Part shown: positions 18,401 to 26,104 of the stretch, in pieces
How positions within the stretch are numbered: position 1 is the first letter of the stretch
How the letters are laid out: each line of letters begins with the position of its first letter
Origin: Mucilaginibacter saanensis
Lineage (GTDB): Bacteria > Bacteroidota > Bacteroidia > Sphingobacteriales > Sphingobacteriaceae
Reading direction: 5' to 3'
Assembly: GCF_014200575.1 (NCBI RefSeq)
Contig: NZ_JACHBZ010000007.1
Location: 124,001-188,000 of the forward strand
DNA: 64,000 bases
The notes under the pieces: model-generated
Seen by the model: only the letters and a program-made list of their open reading frames with translations
The model's database searches: none
Told to the model about the DNA's origin: nothing
Position numbers and translations under genes: made by a program

Positions 18401-18534
18401 TCCTTTCTACTCCATACAAAGGTGTTGATCCTGAAACCGGTTTAACAGGCTCTTCAGCAAATGCAATCGGTTATGATTACTACAATAACCCAGGTACAAA
18501 ATCAGGATCAGTTTCTGTTAAAGTTGGGTTTTAA
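15433..18534 (+). CDS. SusC/RagA family TonB-linked outer-membrane protein
   Basis: The 1033-residue protein has a signal peptide (MKKLLLVSLSILLLCVTQVFAQ), a carboxypeptidase-like domain (about 25-100, TGTVTAKEDGLPIPGVTVKIKG), the SusC junction sequence LNEVVVTALG at about 100-110, a TonB plug with the typical LRGPATFQGDNQPLIVVDGVPIDN and DIESVSILKGPAAAALYG, and a long barrel ending in VSVKVGF with a terminal aromatic residue. The plug sequence VTALGVKKSERSIGYSVSTV marks the subgroup that pairs with SusD-like_2 lipoproteins, and such a gene follows 20 bases later. These pairs import oligosaccharides or peptides through the outer membrane with TonB energy. The substrate cannot be told, as no hydrolase is linked. 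Confidence 0.93.
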   Translation: MKKLLLVSLSILLLCVTQVFAQNRTVTGTVTAKEDGLPIPGVTVKIKGTNIGTQTNSNGKYTISVPTGSSLVFSFIVYSSQEIAVGDKSEINVVLVQNNQQLNEVVVTALGVKKSERSIGYSVSTVKGDDLVKSGESNIIEGLAAKATGVSVVSSSGTPGASSKVILRGPATFQGDNQPLIVVDGVPIDNGVNYINAGDNPYDNRLAGPQLSNRAIDINPDDIESVSILKGPAAAALYGQSAGNGAIIYTTKRGKSRKGLGVTFSSSAQFDKVSKLPKLQMRYGQGSAGKYSSGTANSFGEDLIADGKPTFDNIGNFFKTGATYTNNVSINGGNDKTTFRMAVGSANITGIIPASKLNRYNVRLTADSKLNDYITVGGTINYTNTNSESPSGGSDLSGVMLALLRMPAGFDGRNYINKDGTQNSYFASYDNPFFSARYNPFTEENNRTVGNGYVDAKLSKIFTLSFKVGVDSYHTSDEKDYAISSRGNDASDGTGQVNRSNIDFRSLYSDLLLKFNKSFGANNAFTLSGLVGGNFNYSQFQTSFERGRGLAIPGFYNFAGASELYVSNSAQYQNSKAVLADVTLDYRSQIFLTLTGRNEWSSTFGPDSKGFFYPKADLSYVFSSLLRDQKTISYGKVRFAYSNVGISPAPYNTKTYFTVPTIADGFTNGLSFPYPDANGIGHNGYAIGATVPSTQLKPERNEGLETGLEMKFLDNRIGIDLTLYQQTSHDLLISQPVAPSSGFQYYFHNIAKIRNKGIEIGLTGTPVKTNDFRWDITVNWSKNNNTVLELAPGVTQFAVGNFFAQPQSFAIVGKPFGALYGYAFQRDAGNNVLINPATGLPLIATTQSQLGNPNPTWLGNVTNEFTYKAFSFSFLWDFRKGGTLWNGTWQNLNFRGKSIESEARNQTYVIPGIVASGPNAGKANTTAISGTSYITNYLGGGGQTNELSMQSGSWIRLRSVNFAYRLDLAKNNPKTPVQYVEFGLALRNIFLSTPYKGVDPETGLTGSSANAIGYDYYNNPGTKSGSVSVKVGF

Positions 18535-18554
18535 TCTTTTAAACATTATTTGAA

Positions 18555-19928
18555 ATGAAAAATAAAAAATATTTTGCCCTACTTGCACTTGTTTTAATGA
18601 GTGCTTGTAAAAAAGGGGATGTGCTGTATACGAGTCCAAATTCACCCCTAAATGTAACCCCTCAGATACTATTAACGGCTCTTGAAGTTAATACTATTCA
18701 AAACACTGAGGGTGATTTAGCCCGTGTTTCATCTATATTGTGTGAGCAAATGGCTGGAGCAACCGGACAATACCAGGCTTTACAGAATTATAACCTGCAA
18801 ACCAGCGATTATAATAACCATTGGGTTGGTTTGTATGCCGGTACCATGCAGAATGCAAAGATCATGATTGATAAATACTCGGCAACTGATCCATATTATG
18901 CCGGTATCGCACAAATTATAATGGCTGTTAACTTGGGTATTGCAACTGACCTTTGGGGTGATGTGCCATACTCTAAAGCATTTGGTGGTCAAACCGGTGT
19001 GTTTGTAGCTCCCTATGATCCACAACAGCAGGTTATTGCTTCTATTCAATCTTTATTAGATCAGGGTATTGCTAATTTAGCAAAAGCATCATCTACCAAT
19101 ATCGATATTCCTGGCGATGATGACCTGTACTATTCAGGTGACCCTGCCAAATGGACAAAGGCCGCGTGGACTTTAAAAGCAAGATATGCTAATCGTGTAA
19201 GCCTTAAAGACCCTCAATCAGCGACCAATGTATTAGCTTACTTAGCCAAAGGTATAAGCAGTGCTGCGGATAATTTGCAAAATCCACATCCGGGTGTAAG
19301 CAATGCTCAAAATCAATGGGGTGCTTACCAAAATCAGCGTGCCGGTAATATGGTTGCCAACAAACTTTTTGTTGATGCTTTAAAAAGCAATAGCGACCCA
19401 CGGTTAAGTTATTACCTATCTCTTGATACTCATACACCAAGTGTATATTCTGGAGCTGATATTACACAGGAAATTGTTGACGCTGATGCATCAGTAATAG
19501 GTACTTATTTTAACGTAGATCAGAGCTACCCTTTGATCACATCATACGAAGCAAGCTTTTTAGCTGCGGAGGCCAAGGTAAGACTTGGACAAGATGCTTC
19601 TGCCGATCTTAATGCAGGTATTAAAGGTTCAGTTACTTATGTTAGTAAAGGGCAGAACGACGGTTCTTCAATTGCTACCTACACTAAACCTACTGCTACC
19701 ATTACTACTGTAATGACAGAAAAATGGAAAGCCATGTTTGGCCAGATTGAAGCGTACAGCGATGTAAGACGTACGGGTATACCTACAATGATTGTCAGAC
19801 CAGCTTCTGCAGGTGCTATATCAACTGTAATACCTAAAAGGTTACCTACTCCAGATATTGAGTCACAATCAAATCCAAGTGCTAAATATGTAGCCTTAGA
19901 CGTACCAGTATGGTGGGCAACTAACTAA
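18555..19928 (+). CDS. SusD/RagB family lipoprotein (SusD-like_2)
   Basis: The 457-residue product begins with a lipoprotein signal ending in MSAC (Cys18), so it is anchored to the outer membrane. The body matches the SusD-like_2 pattern: NTEGDLARVSSILCEQMAGATGQYQALQNY near the N-terminus, NNHWVGLYAGTMQNAKIMIDKY, ATDLWGDVPYSKAF, WTLKARYANRVSL and a C-terminal MTEKWKAMFGQIEAYSDVRRTG followed by RLPTPDIESQSNP. It is the ligand-binding lid partner of the SusC protein encoded just upstream. The pair forms a two-gene operon closed by a strong terminator. Confidence 0.92.
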   Translation: MKNKKYFALLALVLMSACKKGDVLYTSPNSPLNVTPQILLTALEVNTIQNTEGDLARVSSILCEQMAGATGQYQALQNYNLQTSDYNNHWVGLYAGTMQNAKIMIDKYSATDPYYAGIAQIIMAVNLGIATDLWGDVPYSKAFGGQTGVFVAPYDPQQQVIASIQSLLDQGIANLAKASSTNIDIPGDDDLYYSGDPAKWTKAAWTLKARYANRVSLKDPQSATNVLAYLAKGISSAADNLQNPHPGVSNAQNQWGAYQNQRAGNMVANKLFVDALKSNSDPRLSYYLSLDTHTPSVYSGADITQEIVDADASVIGTYFNVDQSYPLITSYEASFLAAEAKVRLGQDASADLNAGIKGSVTYVSKGQNDGSSIATYTKPTATITTVMTEKWKAMFGQIEAYSDVRRTGIPTMIVRPASAGAISTVIPKRLPTPDIESQSNPSAKYVALDVPVWWATN

Positions 19929-19961
19929 TAAATTAAGTAGAATTTTCTATTAACATAAAAA

Positions 19962-19987
19962 CCCGGAACACCTCAAAGTGTTCCGGG
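19962..19987. terminator. Bidirectional terminator after the SusC/SusD pair
   Basis: CCCGGAACAC and its complement form a perfect 10-base stem around a 6-base loop, with AAAA before and a T-run after. It also lies between the stop codons of the convergent SusD-like and DoxX genes, so it can serve both. Confidence 0.9.
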
Positions 19988-20006
19988 CTTTTTTTATGCG
20001 TTATGC

Positions 20007-20414
20007 TTATTTTTTATCAACACTGTATTTACCTGGGCCAATAAATAAAAGGCCGGCAAATACTATAGCATCCTCAATGGCATGGGCCGCATCGCCTAAA
20101 TTACCGCCTTTGCCAAAATGCATGGCAGCTGCAACCATCAGGTTAATAACCAGTAATATACACACCGGCCTGAATGCCAGGCCTATCACGAGCAGGAAGC
20201 CACCAAAAACTTCTGTTAAGGCGGCAAGCAGGCCCCATACTACCGGCCAAAAATGAATGCCCACATACCTGGTTGATTGACCCAAACCCTCCCAGCTGTT
20301 TACCCCGCCCATGAGTTTTGGATAGCCATGATAAATAAACATAATGCCCAAACCAACGCGGATAATTAAAAGGCCAAAGTTTTTGTAATTACTTAAATTG
20401 CTGAGTATTGCCAT
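20007..20414 (-). CDS. DoxX family membrane protein
   Basis: The 135-residue protein has four predicted membrane helices (about 10-30, 55-75, 78-98 and 105-125) and the DoxX signature of a Gly/His-rich first loop (RVGLGIMFIYHGYPKLMGG) and a central FGGFLLVIGLAFRP. DoxX proteins are small integral membrane proteins; some associate with thiosulfate:quinone oxidoreductase or with oxidative-stress enzymes, but most, as here, have no assigned role. It lies 24 bases after the LD-carboxypeptidase gene on the same strand and is probably co-transcribed with it. Confidence 0.88.
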   Translation of the reverse strand: MAILSNLSNYKNFGLLIIRVGLGIMFIYHGYPKLMGGVNSWEGLGQSTRYVGIHFWPVVWGLLAALTEVFGGFLLVIGLAFRPVCILLVINLMVAAAMHFGKGGNLGDAAHAIEDAIVFAGLLFIGPGKYSVDKK

Positions 20415-20438
20415 AAATAGTAGAGTTTTATTTTTGAA

Positions 20439-21383
20439 TTAGAATTTAACAGATACCTGCTGTTGCTGTACCAGCAGGTTAACGAGGCGGCCAAGTATCA
20501 AACTGCAGTTATCAGGGATATGCCCAGCCGGAAAATCAAAGCATACAGGGTAGTTGTATTCTTTTACAATCTCCATAATAATTTCAGGTACAGTTTGGCC
20601 AAATGGGATGTCATTATCTTTTATATCACTAAAGCCGCCTACAATGAGGCCTGTAAGTTTGCTGAGTTTGCCTGCTCTTTTTAAACTGCGCAGCATACGG
20701 TCAAGCGCGTAGAGGTATTCTCCTACATCTTCAATAAAGAGTATTTTGTTATCATAATCAATGTCTGATATGGAGCCGGATACAGCTATCAGTAATGATA
20801 AATTGCCGCCAACCAATATCCCGGTACTTTTGCCGCTCCGGTTTAAGGCATGTGATTTAAACTCATAGGTTAAGCCTTCGCCAAAGAGGGCTTTTCGTAA
20901 TGTTTCTAATGAGCGTGCGGAGGCATCGGGGATGTTTACAGGCATTTGCCCGTGAATGCCTTGTACGCCGTAGTTGGCAAAAATATGGGTATGCAATACG
21001 GTAATATCGCTAAAGCCAATGAGCCATTTAGGATGTTGGGTAAAGCGGCCAAAATTAACCTTGTCAATCATCCTGATAGCGCCGTAGCCGCCACGGGCAG
21101 CAATAATTGCCTTAATACTGTCGTCGTCAATAAAACGCTGCAGATCCTGCGCCCGCAGGTCATCGTCGCCCGCAAACTGATAGTAGGATGCATTTACGGT
21201 TTCGCCTAAAACCACTTCCAGTCCCCATGATTCCAATAAAGCTATAGCATCGGTCATGGGCTTGGGTAATTTTTTGGCAGGACAGGTAATGGCTATTTTA
21301 TCGCCTTTTTTAAGATATGGAGGCAGTCCGGAAGTTGGGGAAGCCGAAAATCCGGCAGAAACGGTATTAATTGGATTATCCAT
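20439..21383 (-). CDS. LD-carboxypeptidase, S66 family
   Basis: S66 serine peptidases (LdcA/MccF) cut the L-Lys or meso-DAP to D-Ala bond of muropeptide tetrapeptides in the cytoplasm during peptidoglycan recycling, or detoxify microcin-like conjugates. Using the ATG at 21383, the catalytic triad is visible as Ser125 in IGFSDIT, Glu218 in ILFIEDVGE and His288 in FPAGHIPDN, and the early GGYGAIRMID stretch is typical. An ATG five codons upstream (21398) would add LLLI residues and is equally possible. The length of 314 residues fits the family, with a short extra N-terminal segment before the conserved PPYLKKGDKI. Confidence 0.88.
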   Translation of the reverse strand: MDNPINTVSAGFSASPTSGLPPYLKKGDKIAITCPAKKLPKPMTDAIALLESWGLEVVLGETVNASYYQFAGDDDLRAQDLQRFIDDDSIKAIIAARGGYGAIRMIDKVNFGRFTQHPKWLIGFSDITVLHTHIFANYGVQGIHGQMPVNIPDASARSLETLRKALFGEGLTYEFKSHALNRSGKSTGILVGGNLSLLIAVSGSISDIDYDNKILFIEDVGEYLYALDRMLRSLKRAGKLSKLTGLIVGGFSDIKDNDIPFGQTVPEIIMEIVKEYNYPVCFDFPAGHIPDNCSLILGRLVNLLVQQQQVSVKF

Positions 21384-21458
21384 GATCAATAATAACAAAA
21401 CTTTTCTATTCTCTTTTTTCAGACATTCACACGTTCGGTCTTTTCCGACTTAAATAAA

Positions 21459-21466
21459 TATCTTTG
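21459..21466 (+). promoter_or_regulatory. metG promoter -7 element
   Basis: TATCTTTG matches TAnnTTTG exactly. Transcription starting some 6-8 bases downstream would exclude an in-frame ATG at 21464 and supports the ATG at 21494 as the start of metG. Confidence 0.6.
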
Positions 21467-21493
21467 CAAATTATTTATAATGCCGTTTACTTC

Positions 21494-23566
21494 ATGTCAC
21501 AACTTAACAAATATAAACGATATACCGTTACATCAGCTTTACCCTATGCCAACGGACCACTGCATATTGGGCACCTTGCCGGAGCATATATTCCGGCAGA
21601 TATTTTCGTGCGCTATTTAAGACTCAAAAAGAAGGATGTGGTTTATGTTTGCGGTTCAGACGAGCATGGTGCGGCCATTACTATTAAAGCCAAAAAGGAG
21701 GGCACTACGCCGCAGGCTATCATTGATAAATATCACCAGCAAATAAGGGAAAGCTTTGAACAGTTTGGGATAGCTTTTGATATTTATCACCGCACGTCGT
21801 CGCCCATTCATCATGACCTGTCGCAGGAATTTTTTCTGAATTTGTATGAAAAGGACGAGTTTATAGAAAAAGTCAGCGAGCAATATTATGATGAGGACTT
21901 TGATCAGTTTTTAGCAGACCGGTATATTATTGGTACCTGCCCAAATTGTCATAACGAGAACGCTTATGGCGATCAGTGCGAAAAATGCGGTACCTCATTA
22001 AGTCCAACGGATCTGATTAACCCGGTATCAACCCTGAGCGGAAAAACACCTGTTTTGAGGCCTACCAAACACTGGTATCTGCCGCTTGACAAGTATCAAC
22101 CATGGTTGGAGCAATGGATTGACGCCAAGGAAGGTGCCTGGAAGGTTAACGTACTTGGGCAGTGTAAATCATGGCTTAAGTCGGGCTTGCAGCCGCGCTC
22201 CATGACCCGCGACCTGGACTGGGGTATTGATGTGCCGTTAGAAGATGCAAAGGGCAAAAAGCTATACGTTTGGATGGATGCCCCTATCGGTTACATCTCG
22301 GCCACCAAGCAATGGGCTATTGACAACAACAAGGACTGGAAACTATACTGGAAAAAACAGGCAGATGAACAGGACGATGCCTGTTTGCTGCATTTTATTG
22401 GTAAGGACAACATTGTATTTCACTGTATTACTTTCCCATCTATATTACATGCGCATGGCGAGTATATTTTGCCGCAAAACGTGCCGGCCAATGAGTTTTT
22501 GAATCTGGAAGGTGATAAACTATCCACTTCACGTAATCACGCAGTTTGGCTGCACGAGTATTTGGAGGAGTTTCTGGGTAAACAGGACGAACTGCGTTAT
22601 GTACTCACCTCTATACTGCCCGAAACCAGCGATAGTGAGTTTACCTGGAAAGATTACCAAGCGCGTATCAATAATGAACTGGTAGCCATTTTAGGCAATT
22701 TTGTAAACCGGGTAATGATACTGATGCACAAGTTTTACGATGGTAAAATTGAAGGCGAAGGCGACCGTATTGAATTAACCAACGATAACCTGAATAAAGA
22801 GTTAGGTGGGTTTTACGAAGAGATAGAAAAAAACCTGGAGGCATACAGATACCGTCAGGCACTGCAGGGGGTAATGGATATTGCCCGCCTGGGTAACCGC
22901 TACCTGACCGAGAAAGAACCTTGGAAAACGATTAAAACCAATCCGGAGGATGCTAAACAGACACTACATAATTGTTTAGTGCTGATTGGCCACCTGGCGG
23001 TTTGCGCGCAGCCATTTTTACCAGGTACTGCCAAAAAGATCATTGGTATGCTGAATTGGCCTAACGAAGTTATTGCTTATGATCAGGAGATTTATTTTAA
23101 CAATGGGCACCAGTTAAATCCGTCGGCCTTGTTGTTTGAGAAAATTGAAGATGAGGTAATTGAATTCCAGGTTCAAAAGCTGCTTGCTAAAAAGCAGGCT
23201 GCCGCTCCGCCAAAATCAATAGAGGTACAGCCAGCAAAGGAAAATATCAATTACGAAGCCTTTGCAACGATGGATATCCGCACGGGTACCATTTTAGCAG
23301 CCGAGAAGGTGGCCAAGACCAAGAAATTGCTTAGGCTTACCATTGATACCGGTATTGACGAACGTACGGTAGTATCGGGCATTGCAGAATATTATGAGCC
23401 GGAAGCCATCATAGGGCAAAAGGTAAGTATACTGGTAAACCTGGAACCCAGGGAGATCAAGGGTATACTTTCGCAGGGAATGATCCTGATGGCCGAAAAC
23501 AGCGAAGGTAAACTAAGCTTTGTAGCGCCGGTAGATGATTTTCATACCGGAGCGGTGATCAGGTAA
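21494..23566 (+). CDS. metG: Methionyl-tRNA synthetase with C-terminal tRNA-binding domain
   Basis: MetG charges tRNA-Met and initiator tRNA with methionine in the cytoplasm. The 690-residue form shows the HIGH motif (HIGH at 24-27 in GPLHIGHLAGAY), a zinc-binding knuckle with CPNC and CEKC, and the KMSKS counterpart as KLSTS after LNLEGD. An alpha-helical anticodon-binding domain follows, and a C-terminal EMAP/Trbp111-type domain covers the last 110 residues (FATMDIRTGTILAAEKV to ENSEGKLSFVAP), which makes the protein a dimer and helps tRNA binding. The start is chosen at MSQLNKYKRYTVTSALPYANG because it gives the family N-terminus and sits downstream of the promoter element. Confidence 0.96.
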   Translation: MSQLNKYKRYTVTSALPYANGPLHIGHLAGAYIPADIFVRYLRLKKKDVVYVCGSDEHGAAITIKAKKEGTTPQAIIDKYHQQIRESFEQFGIAFDIYHRTSSPIHHDLSQEFFLNLYEKDEFIEKVSEQYYDEDFDQFLADRYIIGTCPNCHNENAYGDQCEKCGTSLSPTDLINPVSTLSGKTPVLRPTKHWYLPLDKYQPWLEQWIDAKEGAWKVNVLGQCKSWLKSGLQPRSMTRDLDWGIDVPLEDAKGKKLYVWMDAPIGYISATKQWAIDNNKDWKLYWKKQADEQDDACLLHFIGKDNIVFHCITFPSILHAHGEYILPQNVPANEFLNLEGDKLSTSRNHAVWLHEYLEEFLGKQDELRYVLTSILPETSDSEFTWKDYQARINNELVAILGNFVNRVMILMHKFYDGKIEGEGDRIELTNDNLNKELGGFYEEIEKNLEAYRYRQALQGVMDIARLGNRYLTEKEPWKTIKTNPEDAKQTLHNCLVLIGHLAVCAQPFLPGTAKKIIGMLNWPNEVIAYDQEIYFNNGHQLNPSALLFEKIEDEVIEFQVQKLLAKKQAAAPPKSIEVQPAKENINYEAFATMDIRTGTILAAEKVAKTKKLLRLTIDTGIDERTVVSGIAEYYEPEAIIGQKVSILVNLEPREIKGILSQGMILMAENSEGKLSFVAPVDDFHTGAVIR

Positions 23567-23664
23567 TTAGCCGTGCGGATGTGTAGATTTTAAATGTGCA
23601 GATCAGAAAATAGGCATAAGTATAAATTTTGTGTACAGACGTGTGATTTTTCATTGAAAAATTG

Positions 23665-23672
23665 CACCTTTG
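23665..23672 (+). promoter_or_regulatory. Candidate promoter element for tRNA-Arg
   Basis: CACCTTTG resembles the -7 consensus TAnnTTTG with one change and lies 37 bases before the mature tRNA. The -33 box is not clear. Confidence 0.4.
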
Positions 23673-23709
23673 CAAGCTAATAAAGGATGGCCTTGTGCTA
23701 TCCGCAAAT

Positions 23710-23781
23710 GGTCCCGTAGTTCAACGGATAGAATAGGAGTTTCCTAAACTCTAGATATGAGTTCGATTCTCGTCGGGACCA
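23710..23781 (+). tRNA. tRNA-Arg, anticodon CCU
   Basis: The sequence folds as a full cloverleaf. The acceptor stem is GGTCCCG with CGGGACC, the D arm GTTC/GAAT, and the anticodon stem GGAGT/ACTCT closes the loop TTCCTAA, which gives anticodon CCT (CCU in RNA). The T arm ATGAG/CTCGT carries the loop TTCGATT. The discriminator base is A at 23781 and CCA is not encoded. It reads AGG arginine codons. Its 3' end and the terminator after it recur in degenerate form three times downstream, which marks this gene as an attachment site. Confidence 0.95.
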
Positions 23782-23822
23782 CATTTACACCCATCCATGG
23801 GAACGGCATGGGAAAGATTATT

Positions 23823-23853
23823 AAAAGCCTTTAGATGAAAATCTGAAGGCTTT
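23823..23853 (+). terminator. Terminator of tRNA-Arg
   Basis: AAAGCCTTTAGAT and ATCTGAAGGCTTT form a stem with one mismatch around a GAAA-like loop, followed by TCT. The same hairpin, with small changes, closes each of the three downstream repeat modules. Confidence 0.8.
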
Positions 23854-23892
23854 CTAATTAATATTCAAAAGAATATAAACTATCTTTAGTTT

Positions 23893-24270
23893 ATGAAACA
23901 TATTATTCTGCTTTTATTTTTGATTCTGATATTTAATTTCGACGCTCGGGCACAAGAGATTAAAGCAAAAGATGCTCATCAATATGTTGGTAAAACAGTC
24001 ACAGTAGTTGGTAAAATAAAATATATAGTTGGCCCAGGGTATTTAACTTCAATGTCATTCCTACTTGTAACCGATAGTTCTGAAGTGGGTGTCGCCATTA
24101 CTGTTCTCATGAAAATATGGAGTAAATCAAAAGTACTTAATGAGAAACAAGGGGGGAAAACTATGAAAGCAAAAGGACTCATTGAACAAATCACTAAACA
24201 AGATACGACAAAAAACAGCCTGCCCTACATCGTTATTAAAAATTTATCTGATGTTCATATATTGCAGTAA
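23893..24270 (+). CDS. Small secreted protein of unknown function (cassette gene 1)
   Basis: The 125-residue protein is not recognised by name. It starts with a clear signal peptide (MKHIILLLFLILIFNFDARAQ). The mature part of about 105 residues has alternating beta strands (AHQYVGKTVTVVGKIKYI, SFLLVTDSSEVGVAITV, TMKAKGLIEQI, PYIVIKNLSDVHI), a pattern seen in secreted OB-fold proteins, in which a KxVTVxGKI strand is typical. That fold assignment is inference only. The gene is AT-rich compared with metG before it, has a TATCTTTA promoter-like element just upstream, and lies alone between the tRNA-Arg terminator and repeat module 1. Confidence 0.7.
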   Translation: MKHIILLLFLILIFNFDARAQEIKAKDAHQYVGKTVTVVGKIKYIVGPGYLTSMSFLLVTDSSEVGVAITVLMKIWSKSKVLNEKQGGKTMKAKGLIEQITKQDTTKNSLPYIVIKNLSDVHILQ

Positions 24271-24289
24271 TTGGAAACTCTTAGAAATT

Positions 24290-24432
24290 ATCCTCCAAGC
24301 CCGCCGCACAATGCAAATCAGCCATAAAAGAGTTCGAGTTTTGTATCGTAAGGACCACAAATGAGGCATACCCTATGCCCAACGTGGGAAATTAATTGAA
24401 ACCCTTTAGATGGAAATCTGAAGGGTTTTTAT
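24290..24432 (+). repeat. tRNA-Arg-end-like repeat module 1
   Basis: The module starts 19 bases after the stop of the first cassette gene. In order it has a stretch TCCTCCAAGCCCGCCGCAC, then AAATCAGCCATAAAAGAG, then GTTCGAGTTTTGTA resembling a tRNA T-loop, then GGACCACAAATGA resembling the acceptor end and 3' flank of tRNA-Arg. After this come a small perfect hairpin (GGCATA/TATGCC at 24365-24379) and a terminator hairpin at 24399-24430 that is a near copy of the tRNA-Arg terminator. Modules 2 and 3 share this order. Confidence 0.75.
24399..24430 (+). terminator. Terminator hairpin of module 1
   Basis: AAACCCTTTAGAT pairs with AATCTGAAGGGTTT and is followed by TTTATT. It is the compensated variant (CCC/GGG) of the tRNA-Arg terminator, which suggests that the hairpin is under selection. 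Confidence 0.7.
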
Positions 24433-24475
24433 TTAACTTTATAACCGTGTACAATTGCTAACTTACCTTGTCTGA

Positions 24476-25234
24476 ATGAAATCTATAAAAGCACTCTTAT
24501 TTGCATTTTTAATTTTGCTTTTTTTGAAATCGAATGCAGAAGTAGCTAATGGGTCTATCGATGTTTATTATAAACCTAATAAGTAACTTGCATTCAAGTT
24601 ATTTGATAATGTAAAGATAGAATGTGGCGATCTCGAAGATAAATGGATATCCATGGTTATTTATTTACCATCAACCAAAGCATTTTATAAACCTAATGTG
24701 AAGTTAAGAAAGGGCGACAGCTTAATCGATTCTGCTGGAAAAAAGATTGGTTATGTGGTTTCTGACTCAATTGACATTATGCCATTGTACGACAAAAGCA
24801 AAAACTTATATCAAATGCGTTTTGCGGGATACATAACAGCCAATGATGTACGCCCTGTAACCATTCCCGAAAATATATTACAGCAAATAATAAATTCAAA
24901 TAGTAAAAATTTGAACTATAACACCTTTAAAAAATTCATTAACGATTTTGGGTTAAGAGATTATAAGGATGAAATGGATAAGAGATACCCACAGAATAAA
25001 AGCTATGTTTTATGGTATAATTCCTATGTTACTTCCAATTCGGTTTTTCGATTGCAATTGATTTTTGATAAAGAAAAATTGGTAGCTATTTTCCACTCCC
25101 AAAAACTGATTAAAACGACATTTAAAGATTTGCAATTGAAAAAGACCTATTTATTGTGGACGAAAAACAGCAATGATAAAGAGCTGGCTACTTTTGCAAA
25201 AACGTATCGTAAAATTTATGAAGTGCCGAATTGA
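24476..25234 (+). pseudogene. Secreted protein gene interrupted by an in-frame stop (cassette gene 2)
   Basis: Reading from ATG 24476, a signal peptide (MKSIKALLFAFLILLFLKSNA) and some 15 further residues are followed by TAA at 24584-24586. The same frame then continues open for 216 codons with coding character up to the stop at 25234. Only a 193-residue piece from an internal ATG at 24653 could otherwise be made, and it would lack the export signal. The whole product would be about 250 residues with many Lys, Tyr and Asn and is not recognised. The YYKPN stretch before the stop recurs after it as FYKPN, so the frame is the original one. A nonsense mutation or a sequencing error explains it; no alternative start is convincing. 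Confidence 0.75.
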
Positions 25235-25248
25235 AACTTCTATAAACT

Positions 25249-25389
25249 ATCTTCCAAACCCGCTGCATTGTACAAATCAGCCATAAAAGAGTTCGAGCTT
25301 TGTAGTCTATGGACCACAAATGACCCACCGTATGCCAGGCATGGGCACAAAATTAAAAAGCCTTTAGATGGAAATCTGAAGGCTTTTTA
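25249..25389 (+). repeat. tRNA-Arg-end-like repeat module 2
   Basis: This copy follows the second cassette gene by 14 bases and has the same parts as module 1 in the same order: TCTTCCAAACCCGCTGCA, AAATCAGCCATAAAAGAG, GTTCGAGCTTTGTAGTC, GGACCACAAATGA, a small hairpin (ATGCCAGGCAT) and the terminator hairpin. Modules 1 and 2 are identical over 25 bases around the GAGTTCGAG word. No reading frame lies in the module. Confidence 0.75.
25355..25389 (+). terminator. Terminator hairpin of module 2
   Basis: AAAAAGCCTTTAGAT pairs with ATCTGAAGGCTTTTT. It keeps the exact stem of the tRNA-Arg terminator. Confidence 0.75.
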
Positions 25390-25427
25390 TTGTGTTTCTT
25401 TTTTAACTTAGAGTTTTAGTAATCAAT

Positions 25428-26099
25428 ATGGTAGCCCAACGCCCTTATATTATTTACAAACTCCCAATAAGCAGGGTTACTCAAGCACTTATCGGAGGGA
25501 AAATAGAAAAGGTTTGGCAAAACATAGAAAACTTCTTGATAACCTGTACTACTGCTGATATTGAAAATCCCAACAGTATTTATATGGTTGGTTACACTGC
25601 CGATGAAGACCATGGTGAACAACCTGAATCGGTAGAAGAGGTATTAGCAAAAATAAGAAAGGTCTTTGGGCAAGGAAAAACTGAACCGGCTAGTTATTTA
25701 TATCCAGCGAACATACCTTCAAAACAAACTAAAACAGAATGGACATTGACCAGGAAAGATTTGCCAAGAGTTATAGATTATTTAATAAAAGAGCAACCTT
25801 TGCCCAAGTACAATCTTGGTCCTATTGAATTAATAATCTCCTATGACTTTAAACTAATCGATCCCACTACGAAAAATGAACTACAAAATCAACAGTATAT
25901 TTCGAGTATCTTAATATGGATAACAAAGAATAGCTGTGTTAGTGCAAGTTTATGCTTTCCTTTTACAGAACCTAATCAAGAGTTTTGGAATTATACTAAC
26001 AGCATTAAGCCATTCATGCCTTTTAAATTTGACATTAAGCATTTAAGATTAGGACGATCTGATAAAAAAGGCACGTCCAATATGTTTTCAAAATTATAA
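25428..26099 (+). CDS. Protein of unknown function (cassette gene 3)
   Basis: The 223-residue protein has no signal peptide and no membrane segment, so it should be cytoplasmic. It is not recognised. Visible traits are mixed alpha/beta character, an acidic patch (TADEDHGEQPESVEEVLAKIRKVFG) at about 55-80, and aromatic-rich beta strands in the last third (SSILIWITKNS, LCFPFTEPNQEFWNYTNSI). Size and character resemble immunity- or DUF-type single-domain proteins found in mobile gene arrays, but this is only an impression. It is AT-rich like the two cassette genes before it and sits alone between modules 2 and 3. Confidence 0.7.
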   Translation: MVAQRPYIIYKLPISRVTQALIGGKIEKVWQNIENFLITCTTADIENPNSIYMVGYTADEDHGEQPESVEEVLAKIRKVFGQGKTEPASYLYPANIPSKQTKTEWTLTRKDLPRVIDYLIKEQPLPKYNLGPIELIISYDFKLIDPTTKNELQNQQYISSILIWITKNSCVSASLCFPFTEPNQEFWNYTNSIKPFMPFKFDIKHLRLGRSDKKGTSNMFSKL

Positions 26100-26104
26100 C
26101 GATT

